DNA of 12,888 nucleotides from Methanomassiliicoccus sp. UBA345 (GTDB lineage: Archaea; Thermoplasmatota; Thermoplasmata; Methanomassiliicoccales; Methanomassiliicoccaceae): the NCBI GenBank assembly GCA_002504525.1, contig DATD01000021.1:1-12888 (forward strand), given 5' to 3'. Below are positions 6,409 through 12,888 of this stretch, in pieces. Numbering within the stretch: the stretch's first letter is position 1; every line of letters begins with the position of its first letter. The notes under the pieces are model-generated. The model worked only from the letters and a program-made list of their open reading frames with translations. It did not search any database and was not told where the DNA came from. Position numbers and translations under genes: made by a program.

Positions 6409-7509
6409 ATGAACTACAGCGATGAGGATGTCAATTTGACCACTAGGATCGTACTCATAGGCGGATTCCTTGGGGCGGGAAAGACCACGCTCATCAACAA
6501 GGTCGCCGGAAAGCTGACCGCCGCGGGAAAGAAGGCTGCCATCATAAACAATGATCAGGGCGTGGCGTTGGTCGACACCCAGTACAGCCGCGGAAAAGGC
6601 TTCGCCACCGCCGAGGTCCTGGGAGGATGCTTCTGCTGCCGCTTTCCTGACCTGCTCAAGAGCGCCCGCGAGCTTGTAGCGGATGAACATCCCGAAATGA
6701 TACTGGCGGAGCCGGTGGGCAGCTGCACCGACCTGCAAGCTACCGTCGTAGCGCCGTTCCGTGTGATATTTCAGGATGAGTTCACCGTCGCGCCCCTCAT
6801 GGTGCTGGTTGACAGCTCTCGCCTCTCATCTGATGAGATCGATGCCCGCTCCATAGGCGGTTATCTCCGCAAGCATCAGATCGAGGAGGCCGAGTACATC
6901 GTGCTTTCCAAGGTCGACATGATATCCGCTGCCAGGTTGCAGGAGATCATCGATGCGGTGAAGAGCATCAATTCCACTGCCCCCGTGATCGCCTACTCTG
7001 CGCTGACCGGCAAAGGTCTCGATGAGATTGTGGAGCTGGTCGCCTCGGACCGCAGGAGCGCCGGCGCCCCGGTGGACGTCGACTACGACACCTACGCCAA
7101 CGCCGAGGCGGAGCTCGGCTGGTACAACGGGCAGATCAGCTTTACCGCCGAGAGGGTGGACACCTATCATCTGGGTACGAAGGTGCTGAGATACCTGGCC
7201 GAGGGATATGAGCCTCAGGACATCGCTCATGCCAAGGTGATGATACGCTCACCGGTCAGCGCGATGAAGATGAGCCTGATATTCAGCAACCTCACCACCG
7301 ACGGAGTGACCGGTTCTCGGTACGCCCAGGGCGACGTCGAGATGCTTGTCAACGGCCGAGTGGTGTCATCGCCCGAACGGCTGCAGGAGAGCATCCGGTC
7401 AGCGGTCAGGAAGGCGATGGAAGAGACGAGCATCGACAACTATGATTTCGTCGACGACTGCTTCTCTCCCGGCCGTCCGAACCCCACTTACAGAATGATC
7501 GATCAGTGA
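6409..7509 (+). CDS. G3E-family P-loop GTPase (CobW/HypB/UreG/MeaB class)
   Basis: A 366-residue GTPase. The Walker A loop GGFLGAGKTT is at residues 18-27. GGCFCC with a CxCC metal-binding triad is at 72-77, and the Walker B-like ILAEPVGSC is at 98-106. The base-specificity motif LSKVD (SKxD instead of NKxD) is at 166-170, and the SALTGKG G5-like loop at 197-203. The CxCC motif is the COG0523 feature that hands zinc, cobalt or another metal to a target enzyme. The C-terminal half (about 225-366, with AELGWYNG and YHLGTKVLRYL) does not look like a standard His-rich CobW_C domain and may bind a different partner. In methanogens, G3E proteins can serve corrinoid or metalloenzyme maturation, so that is a reasonable inference here, not a demonstration. 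There is no Shine-Dalgarno before ATG 6409. It is divergent from the channel gene, and a hairpin with a T-run follows the stop. Confidence 0.87.
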   Translation: MNYSDEDVNLTTRIVLIGGFLGAGKTTLINKVAGKLTAAGKKAAIINNDQGVALVDTQYSRGKGFATAEVLGGCFCCRFPDLLKSARELVADEHPEMILAEPVGSCTDLQATVVAPFRVIFQDEFTVAPLMVLVDSSRLSSDEIDARSIGGYLRKHQIEEAEYIVLSKVDMISAARLQEIIDAVKSINSTAPVIAYSALTGKGLDEIVELVASDRRSAGAPVDVDYDTYANAEAELGWYNGQISFTAERVDTYHLGTKVLRYLAEGYEPQDIAHAKVMIRSPVSAMKMSLIFSNLTTDGVTGSRYAQGDVEMLVNGRVVSSPERLQESIRSAVRKAMEETSIDNYDFVDDCFSPGRPNPTYRMIDQ

Positions 7510-7554
7510 TAAGGTCGAACTGTATCGAGTATGTAGCCCATGCCTAACCGGTGG

Positions 7555-7591
7555 GGGGGCGCGTGGAAACGCTCCCTCGCCCAAACCTTTT
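7555..7591 (+). terminator. Stem-loop and T-run after the GTPase gene
   Basis: A G-rich arm (7555-7563) pairs with CGC-T-CCCTC (7570-7578) around TGGAAA, with one mismatch and one G-T pair. After a short spacer comes TTTT at 7588-7591. It lies between convergent genes and faces the plus-strand transcript. Confidence 0.5.
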
Positions 7592-7627
7592 CATGCCCTT
7601 CCAAGCCGCTTAACGTACTGCCATCAT

Positions 7628-8086
7628 TCAACGAGGGGCAGGCAAGGCTCTCATTTGCATCTTATCACGGAACTCATCATGCCCATTGCAATGCTCCCGA
7701 AGTGCCTCGGAGAGCTGGCCGTCGTCATCGCCCCCGACCTTATGGCCGCAAGCGGGGCAAGTGATGCAGTTCGCGTAGTCCTCAAGCTGCTCTTTGCTCA
7801 TGGAGAACTCCGAGACGCATGTCATGCCGCACCCCTGCTCCGAGTCCTTGAGTATCTCCTCCCGGCTATTCGTTGATGGATGCAGATGAGCGCGCATCTC
7901 CATCTCCATGGCCAGCAGGCCTTTCGTGACCTCCTCTCCCAACTGTTCCCTCAGCTCGAGCATCCGAAGCGAGTCCTCGTCCTGCTCATGTTCCTTGACG
8001 AGGTGCTCCTTGAAGCTCCTCGAACGCTCGCCGTCGCCATTGCCGGCGATCTCGCATCCACACGGGCATCTGAGCGTCATGTTCAT
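7628..8086 (-). CDS. Small protein with two zinc-finger-like modules
   Basis: A 152-residue acidic protein made of two similar modules joined by a charged helix. Module 1 (residues 5-34) reads CPCGC...FKEHLVKEHE, with Cys 7, 9, 11 and His 28, 33. Module 2 (107-137) reads CITCPACGHKVGG...LREHCNGH, with Cys 107, 110, 113 and His 132, 136. Each has the order CPxCG, then a Gly/Asp-rich turn, then a helix ending HxxxH or HxxxxH, so each can bind one zinc. They recall DUF1059-like or short C2H2-type domains, but I cannot place them firmly. Residues 40-75 are a Met/Glu/Leu-rich helix, possibly a coiled coil, and C86, C90 add more possible ligands. The start is ATG 8086 or ATG 8080 (Met3). A TATA-like box about 26 bases upstream suggests a nearly leaderless mRNA. 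Role unknown; DNA-, RNA- or metal-binding are all open. Confidence 0.7.
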   Translation of the reverse strand: MNMTLRCPCGCEIAGNGDGERSRSFKEHLVKEHEQDEDSLRMLELREQLGEEVTKGLLAMEMEMRAHLHPSTNSREEILKDSEQGCGMTCVSEFSMSKEQLEDYANCITCPACGHKVGGDDDGQLSEALREHCNGHDEFRDKMQMRALPAPR

Positions 8087-8087
8087 C

Positions 8088-8106
8088 CCGATGCTACTGG
8101 CATCGG
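8088..8106. promoter_or_regulatory. Perfect palindrome between TATA box and start of the zinc-finger-like gene
   Basis: CCGATGC and GCATCGG pair perfectly around TACTG and end one base before the start codon at 8086. The minus-strand TATA-like GATATATC lies at about 8107-8114, so the palindrome covers the probable transcription start. It is either an operator or, if the start is farther upstream, an RNA hairpin hiding the initiation codon. Confidence 0.48.
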
Positions 8107-8280
8107 CCGATATATCAATCCTATCCGGGTTGCTGTCCTTTAGACATTCCTATTCTTTTACAGTGCTGCAATCGTCACCTAGTTACCATCATGATCCTCG
8201 ACATCAGTGGCCGAGTCTGGTCGGAGTAAGCCTAGGGGCAGGAGTTTTATTATCTTGATTGGTAAATTTACATTTGTAGT

Positions 8281-8295
8281 ATTTTATTATATATG
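8281..8295 (+). promoter_or_regulatory. TATA-like box for the two-repeat surface protein
   Basis: ATTTTATTATATATG is centred about 40 bases before ATG 8328 and about 77 before TTG 8366. The 25-base rule puts the transcription start near 8313, which fits ATG 8328 as the native start. A perfect palindrome GTAAATTTAC lies just upstream at 8262-8271. Confidence 0.5.
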
Positions 8296-8365
8296 TGGTC
8301 TCAGATGAAGGGACGGATTGTGATCACATGACTGATGTTAATCAGCCATTGGGCCCGAAAAAGGC

Positions 8366-9535
8366 TTGCCAAAGATGTTGATCGTAGGTATTGTTGCAGT
8401 TGTCGTTGTCGTAGCGGCTGCCGCGGGAGCCATCATGCTTCTGGGAGGCGGCGACGCCGATGACAATGGTGACAACGACAACAAGAACGGTTCTACATAC
8501 AAGATGAAGAACGGCGACTTCATCGAATACCGGATAACGAACGAGGATGAATATGGGACAGAGGTAATGAACTATAGATGGGACGTATCGAATGTCACCT
8601 CGGCCGGGTATGATGTCCTTCTCACATTTACGATGTCTGGCACGACAATGACCTTCGATGATCATTACAACAGCACTGACAATCCGATGTTCGGTGCATA
8701 CAACATGTATGTCACCGATGATTGGCTCGGCACCTATCATCCTGGCATCACCGTTAAGGATACGACCATCAACACGCCCCTCGGCAGCAAGGCGGTCAAG
8801 CACTACCAGGTAACAATCGAGGATGAGGATGATGCCAGCCTCGTAGATCATGTCGACTTCTACGTCGGCAAGAGCAATGGCGTACTGTATAAGTGGGTGA
8901 CGGTCGAGAAGGAGAATGGCGTCACTCTCGCGACGACCACCTTCGAGATCTTTGACTCGAACATCGCCATGATCGGCAGCAACGTCGACAACGATGATGA
9001 CGACGGCAAGAACTATCTCGACTACAATCTGGCGGTCGGCGATTACCTTACCTATGCGGGGACCATCGTGACTAGCTCCGATTATGACGACGATTACACC
9101 ATCGAGGGGCCCAGCCTCAGATGGGAAGTCACCGCCGTTTCCTCATCGGAGATTAAAGTGTCCGCTACCGAGGAGGGCGACTTCGGCCCCAACTCGATCA
9201 ACTACTACCCTAAGCATCCAGTTATCGCCGGGGCCTATTGGAGCAGCCTCCACACCCTGGCCCAGGATTATCTGAAGGATGCAGTGGACGAGGGCTCGGA
9301 TGAGGTAATGATCGGAGAGACTGTATACGATGTGACGCACTGGCAGAAGTCGTTCACGAGAAGTTCTGAGGACTTTTTAGAGACCACGACCTACGACTTC
9401 TACGTCGGCCAGGTGAACGGCGTCTCTGTGCTTTACCAGGTGGCCGTCGATATAACCACTGTTGATAGCGGATACACTACCTCCGAAACCACAACGTTCA
9501 CTCTCTCTGAGACGAATGTTGACGGAGTGCTGTAA
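8366..9535 (+). CDS. Membrane-anchored surface protein with two tandem domains; N-terminus probably frameshifted
   Basis: In the frame shown, 389 residues start at a TTG. Residues 4-27 are one very hydrophobic helix (IVGIVAVVVVVAAAA). A short acidic Asp/Asn-rich spacer follows, then two related domains at about 46-199 and 218-386, joined by another Asp-rich linker (205-216). Both end in DFYVGxxNGV...LY(K/Q) (163-176 and 344-358) and begin with GDxxxY (50-55, 225-230). The same domain recurs in the protein at 518-1279. The topology is one N-terminal anchor with the domains outside the cell. The TTG start is suspicious: ATG 8328 starts MTDVNQPLGPKK in another frame. One extra A in the A-run at 8358-8362 would join it directly to GLPKMLIVG, giving a basic segment before the helix. 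The true protein is therefore likely about 400 residues. Function unknown. Confidence 0.75.
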   Translation: MPKMLIVGIVAVVVVVAAAAGAIMLLGGGDADDNGDNDNKNGSTYKMKNGDFIEYRITNEDEYGTEVMNYRWDVSNVTSAGYDVLLTFTMSGTTMTFDDHYNSTDNPMFGAYNMYVTDDWLGTYHPGITVKDTTINTPLGSKAVKHYQVTIEDEDDASLVDHVDFYVGKSNGVLYKWVTVEKENGVTLATTTFEIFDSNIAMIGSNVDNDDDDGKNYLDYNLAVGDYLTYAGTIVTSSDYDDDYTIEGPSLRWEVTAVSSSEIKVSATEEGDFGPNSINYYPKHPVIAGAYWSSLHTLAQDYLKDAVDEGSDEVMIGETVYDVTHWQKSFTRSSEDFLETTTYDFYVGQVNGVSVLYQVAVDITTVDSGYTTSETTTFTLSETNVDGVL

Positions 9536-9565
9536 GAGCAGCTGCGATCGCCAAAGGCTTCCAAA

Positions 9566-9589
9566 CCTCTTCCATCTTCTTTTTACTTT
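9566..9589 (+). terminator. Pyrimidine/T-rich terminator after the surface protein
   Basis: A pyrimidine-rich tract including CTTCTTTTTACTTT lies 30-55 bases after the stop at 9533-9535. The rest of the 230-base gap up to 9765 shows no gene, only short repeats such as CCAAAGGC (9551 and 9592). Confidence 0.4.
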
Positions 9590-9765
9590 GACCAAAGGCA
9601 CAGCTTTTTCCGCATCGCGACACACGCTCTTTCGATGCGAACGCTCGATGCCTACCCCTCGCATCATCACCGCTCGCGACATGAGCAATCGACCCGCATG
9701 ATTATCACCCCCGCGGTCGATGACCAAATCTGAAAGGGTGTTCAGGCACCCCGGGAGGAGAGCAT

Positions 9766-10683
9766 TTGGAAGAGCTTACGTTCGAAGGGCAGATGAAGAG
9801 CAACGGGCTGTTCGCCAGGACGATATCGGTCGATCATCTCAATGGACTGAGAGATGACATCGACGCCCTGCGCAAGGACGGCCTGTTCGATCCGGAGTTC
9901 TATGATGACAACCTGCCATGGTTCGACTTCCGCGTTCCGGACGATCTTCCGAACGCCAGCACAATCGTGATCGTGGCCAAGCCCAAGCCGATGCTGTCCG
10001 TCACGTTCCGCTGGAACGGAAGGGCGATACCGTTGTTCGTCCCCCCGGCGTATGCCGATGGCAAGGACGTTGAAAAGGAAGTGCTGTCCGCTCTGGACCG
10101 CATATCGCAGCCGAACAAGTACCGCTTCGTTCCGGTGAAGCTGCCCCTGAAGGCCTTGGCCGCCCGCAGCGGCCTGGCCCAGTACGGGAGGAACAACATC
10201 GCCTACATCCCCACTTTCGGTTCGTTCCACCGGCTCACCGCCTTCTTCAGCGACATGCCGTGCAAGGAGGACCAGTGGCAGGACATGGGGATGCTGCCCG
10301 GCTGCGACAGCTGCAACGCCTGTCAGATCTCCTGCCCGACCGGCGCCATCCCTGCCGACAGAATGCTGCTGCGCGGAGATCGCTGCCTGACCTGGCATAA
10401 CGAGAAGGGCTCGTCCGTTCCGTTCCCTCAATGGGTCGGCGCCGAAGCGCACAACGCCCTGGTCGGCTGCATGCGCTGCCAGCGCGTGTGCCCATACAAC
10501 AAGAACGTCATGAGCTGGATGGAAGCACGAGAGGAGTTCTCCGAGGAGGAGGCCGCACGTCTGCTGGACGCATCCGCTGCGGGCGCGATGTCCGAGGATA
10601 TGGCCGTTAAACTGCGACGGGTCGGCCTGAGCGCCGAACTGTTCCCGAGGAACCTGGAAGTGTTGCTCCGGGTCAGAGAGTGA
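9766..10683 (+). CDS. QueG-like double [4Fe-4S] cluster protein
   Basis: A 305-residue protein starting at TTG 9766, with a strong Shine-Dalgarno GGAGG (9754-9758) seven bases before it. Two cluster motifs are clear: C180-x2-C183-x2-C186-x3-C190-P (GCDSCNACQISCPTGAI) and C235-x2-C238-x3-C242-P (CMRCQRVCPYNK). RCLTWHNE (C207) sits between them, as in epoxyqueuosine reductase QueG. The middle (ARSGLAQYGRNNIAYIP, 132-149) matches the SGLGWxGKN-like segment of QueG, which contacts the cobalamin. Length is shorter than QueG (about 350-390), and the C-terminal region is reduced to a helical stretch. Archaea make archaeosine, not queuosine, so the real reaction is probably something other than epoxyqueuosine reduction. 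A corrinoid- or Fe-S-based electron transfer is an inference. It lies 101 bases before the HyuA-like gene on the same strand. Confidence 0.82.
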   Translation: MEELTFEGQMKSNGLFARTISVDHLNGLRDDIDALRKDGLFDPEFYDDNLPWFDFRVPDDLPNASTIVIVAKPKPMLSVTFRWNGRAIPLFVPPAYADGKDVEKEVLSALDRISQPNKYRFVPVKLPLKALAARSGLAQYGRNNIAYIPTFGSFHRLTAFFSDMPCKEDQWQDMGMLPGCDSCNACQISCPTGAIPADRMLLRGDRCLTWHNEKGSSVPFPQWVGAEAHNALVGCMRCQRVCPYNKNVMSWMEAREEFSEEEAARLLDASAAGAMSEDMAVKLRRVGLSAELFPRNLEVLLRVRE

Positions 10684-10705
10684 CGTCACCTCGCCTGGAC
10701 CAGCG

Positions 10706-10713
10706 TATTTAAG
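10706..10713 (+). promoter_or_regulatory. TATA-like box before the HyuA-like gene
   Basis: TATTTAAG lies 24 bases after the stop of the Fe-S gene, with transcription expected near 10735. The ATPase can therefore be expressed separately. A 10-base perfect palindrome (GTGACGTCAC, 10680-10689) overlaps the Fe-S gene's stop codon just upstream. Confidence 0.42.
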
Positions 10714-10784
10714 CAGAGCCGTTATACAGGAGGCGGCGATGTCCGCCGCTGGGCCTCCCCGGGTCCGAAAGCGGCAATGGGACG

Positions 10785-12749
10785 ATGAGCATGATCCCCT
10801 CTCCTTCAGAACCAGTTTACGGCCTCGGCATCGATACGGGCGGCACGTACACCGACGCGGTGATCATGGACCTGCGCACCGACAAGGTGCTGGCGAAGTC
10901 CAAAGCGAGGACCACCCACGATGATCTCAGCATCGGCCTGAAAGAGGTCATCGACGCCGTCCTGGCCGACCTCGGAATAGGATCCTTCGATCCCTCCTTG
11001 ATCGGGGTCTCCACCACCCTGGCCACCAATTCCGTTCTTGAAGGCAGGGGAGGCCAGGTAGGCCTCATAGGACTGGGTTGGAAGCCCGAGCCGGGGTGGG
11101 AGCTTGGGGCCAAGATGCAGCGCTTCCTCCCTGGCGGCCATGACTCCCGGGGCAACGCCCTGGCCATGCTGGACATGGATGAGCTGGAGAAGGCCGTCCA
11201 GGAAATGCTTCCACAGGTGGACTCCCTAGTCGTCTCCGGGCTGTTCGGCACTCAGAACCCCTACCAGGAGAATAGCGTCAAGGAGCTGGTGCAGAGGAAG
11301 TACGGCCTGCCGGTGGTGGCCGGGCACGAGCTCACAGCCGTGCTTGGCATCTACGAAAGGACAGTGACGGCCGTACTGAACGCCCGTCTGATGCCGGTGC
11401 TGAGCGACTTCCTCGATAAGGTGCTGGGCATCCTGAAGGCGAGAGGCATGACCGCCCCGGTGCTGGTACTGAAGGGCGACGGAACGCTCATGAACCTGCG
11501 CACGGCGAGGGAACGGCCGGTGGACACCATCCTCTCTGGTCCGGCGGCCAGCGCCATGGGGGGCCATGTGCTCAGTGGCATCGACGACTGCGTGGTGGTG
11601 GACATGGGAGGAACGTCCACCGACATCGCGGTGCTCAGGTGCGGCATACCCAAGGTCAGCAAGGACGGTTCAACGGTCGGCAAGTGGCGCACCAGGGTGG
11701 AGGCGGTGGACATGCGGACCTCCGCGCTGGGCGGCGATTCGGAGGTGAGGGCGTCTCCCGAGGGCGGAGTGCTCATAGGCCCCCGGCGGGTCGTGCCGCT
11801 GTGCTTCGCCGCCCGGCAGTTCCCCGATCTCACGTCGAGGATGAGGGAGACCGGCCAGGCCAGGTTCATCTACCTGACGGGCCGCGGACAGGGGCTGTCG
11901 GGCTCGCCGGCCAAGCTGGCGAGATATCTGACAGAGAAAGGGCCCAGCACGCTGGGTCAGCTGAAGAGGGACCTCGACATCGTCCTACTCCTGCCCCTGC
12001 TCGACGAGATGCGCAGCCTCGGCGCCATCGCCAGTATCGGGTTCACTCCGACCGATGCCCTTCATGCGGTCGGTTCATACTCTGAAGGAGACGTCGACGC
12101 CGCCATACTGGGAGCTGAGCTCTTCGGCGGAGTGATGCGCACGGACGGGAGAAAGTTCGCCGAGATGGTGCTGGATGCCGTCACCTCGCAGATCGCCGAG
12201 GAGGTGGTCAGGAAGGTCCTGTCCGATGAGCTGGGCGCTCTCCCCGAAGCACCTGTCTTCCAACAGGTGATGGATATGGTGAGCGGGAAGCGGACATGCG
12301 GGCCGTTGCGTCTGAACGCCGCCCTCGACGCCACGGTGGTGGGCATCGGCGCGCCGGCGAGAGCGTACCTGACCGCGCTGGAGAGAAAGATCGGAGCGAA
12401 GGTGGTGATCCCTGAGGACCACGAGGTGGGCAACGCGGTGGGCGCGGTATGCGGGCACATCTCCGAGTACGTGGACGTTTTCGTGTACCCCCGCGACAAG
12501 GGCTACGCGGTCCACTCGGTGTTCTCCACGCCCATTTCGTTCCTGAAGGAGCATGACGCGGTGCAGCGCGCCAAGGACCTGGCGAGCGAGCACGCGTTGG
12601 ACCGCGCGGCGCGCGCCGGGGCATTGCATCCGGCGGTCAGCATCACCGTCGAAGAGGAGAGGGTCGTCACGCCCGACGCCCCCGGCGTCACCCAACTGGC
12701 GGAGATGCGGGTCCGGGCCAGGGCGGTGGGCAGGCCGATCGACATCTGA
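10785..12749 (+). CDS. Stand-alone HyuA-type (hydantoinase/oxoprolinase family) ATPase
   Basis: A 654-residue protein of the actin/hexokinase-fold HyuA family. Phosphate-1 motif GIDTGGTYTDAV is at residues 15-26, VSTTLATN at 75-82, SGPAASAMGG at 251-260, phosphate-2 motif VVDMGGTSTDIAVL at 271-284, SALGGDS at 313-319, and adenosine-like VVGIGAPARAYL at 518-529. Residues 376-430 contain a helical piece (LTEKGPSTLGQLKRDL, then LDEMRSLGAIASIGF) that looks like a small winged-helix insert before the family's TPTDALH (421-427). The family hydrolyses ATP to open or activate amide-like substrates, or to carboxylate with a HyuB partner. No HyuB-like gene follows in the remaining 139 bases. The ATG at 10785 has only a weak Shine-Dalgarno; ATG 10791 is also in frame. 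A strong GGAGGC precedes ATG 10739, but that ATG is in another frame. The substrate is unknown. It may work with the preceding Fe-S protein. Confidence 0.85.
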   Translation: MSMIPSPSEPVYGLGIDTGGTYTDAVIMDLRTDKVLAKSKARTTHDDLSIGLKEVIDAVLADLGIGSFDPSLIGVSTTLATNSVLEGRGGQVGLIGLGWKPEPGWELGAKMQRFLPGGHDSRGNALAMLDMDELEKAVQEMLPQVDSLVVSGLFGTQNPYQENSVKELVQRKYGLPVVAGHELTAVLGIYERTVTAVLNARLMPVLSDFLDKVLGILKARGMTAPVLVLKGDGTLMNLRTARERPVDTILSGPAASAMGGHVLSGIDDCVVVDMGGTSTDIAVLRCGIPKVSKDGSTVGKWRTRVEAVDMRTSALGGDSEVRASPEGGVLIGPRRVVPLCFAARQFPDLTSRMRETGQARFIYLTGRGQGLSGSPAKLARYLTEKGPSTLGQLKRDLDIVLLLPLLDEMRSLGAIASIGFTPTDALHAVGSYSEGDVDAAILGAELFGGVMRTDGRKFAEMVLDAVTSQIAEEVVRKVLSDELGALPEAPVFQQVMDMVSGKRTCGPLRLNAALDATVVGIGAPARAYLTALERKIGAKVVIPEDHEVGNAVGAVCGHISEYVDVFVYPRDKGYAVHSVFSTPISFLKEHDAVQRAKDLASEHALDRAARAGALHPAVSITVEEERVVTPDAPGVTQLAEMRVRARAVGRPIDI

Positions 12750-12750
12750 C

Positions 12751-12765
12751 GCCGCTCAACGCGGC
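12751..12765 (+). terminator. Short GC stem-loop just after the HyuA-like gene
   Basis: GCCGC and GCGGC pair around TCAAC, starting one base after the stop codon's TGA and C. No T-run follows, so termination is only a guess. The remaining bases to 12888 show no gene or RNA that I can support. Confidence 0.3.
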
Positions 12766-12888
12766 AGATCGAGGCCGTCGTCCCGCCGTTCCTGATGCAT
12801 CACCCTTATCTATCGTCGGCTCTCAAACGGCACCGGGGATCGTCTGAGAAGAACTGGCCTCATCTTCCGCTCCAGCCTATTGGTACTG

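Noticed and set aside
8197..8226. GTGGCCGAGTCTGGTCGGA resembles a tRNA D-arm (Leu/Ser type).
   Set aside because: No matching acceptor stem, anticodon stem or T-arm (no GTTCGA-like loop) follows, so no tRNA can be folded.
8342..8851. Minus-strand open frame of 169 codons over the surface protein gene.
   Set aside because: No signal, domain or ribosome site; the opposite strand has a repeated, anchored protein with a TATA box.
9742..10689. Long minus-strand open frame of 315 codons opposite the Fe-S protein.
   Set aside because: It is the antisense shadow of a clearly conserved plus-strand gene in G+C-rich DNA and shows no motif of its own.
12075..12695. Minus-strand open frame of 206 codons inside the HyuA gene.
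   Set aside because: Low-complexity His/Arg/Gly-rich translation typical of an antisense shadow; the plus strand carries the ATPase motifs.

Overview
The window looks archaeal and most likely comes from a Thermoplasmata-type methanogen such as a Methanomassiliicoccales relative. The signs are A/T-rich TATA-like boxes about 25-40 bases before several starts, nearly leaderless starts, TTG start codons, surface proteins with one N-terminal anchor, a methanogen-like G3E GTPase, and a stand-alone HyuA-like ATPase. No rRNA or phylogenetic marker is present, so the lineage is an inference.

Left part (1 to about 3540) is A+T-richer. It holds the 3' end of a probable gene running in from the left, a small two-helix membrane protein (203-457), and a divergent pair of exported proteins: a CARDB-like protein on the minus strand (518-1279) and a 572-residue secreted protein with three related beta-rich modules on the plus strand (1479-3197). 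It is followed by a wreck of a DDE transposase (about 3546-4452), readable only by changing frame several times. The composition and the dead transposase suggest an accessory island.

Middle part (4600-8090) is G+C-richer. It has a SAM-dependent methyltransferase (minus, 4603-5412) downstream of an aquaporin-family channel (minus, 5542-6342). The channel is divergent from a G3E-family P-loop GTPase (plus, 6409-7509). The 66-base gap between channel and GTPase holds a near-perfect 30-base inverted repeat flanked by one TATA box for each direction, so the two genes probably share a regulator. A two-module zinc-binding-like protein (minus, 7628-8086) converges on the GTPase gene.

Right part (8300-12888) has a membrane-anchored surface protein with two copies of a domain that also appears in the protein at 518-1279. 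Its N-terminus is interrupted by an apparent one-base loss in a run of A. Next come a QueG-like double [4Fe-4S] protein (9766-10683) and a HyuA-type ATPase (10785-12749) with no HyuB partner in view. The Fe-S protein and the ATPase may work together in an ATP-driven redox or activation step, possibly on corrinoid proteins, but nothing in the sequence proves this.

The most useful leads are the shared divergent operator, the new surface domain found at two loci, the frameshifted anchor, the channel lacking the selectivity-filter arginine, and the Fe-S/HyuA pair. No CRISPR array, tRNA or rRNA was seen.
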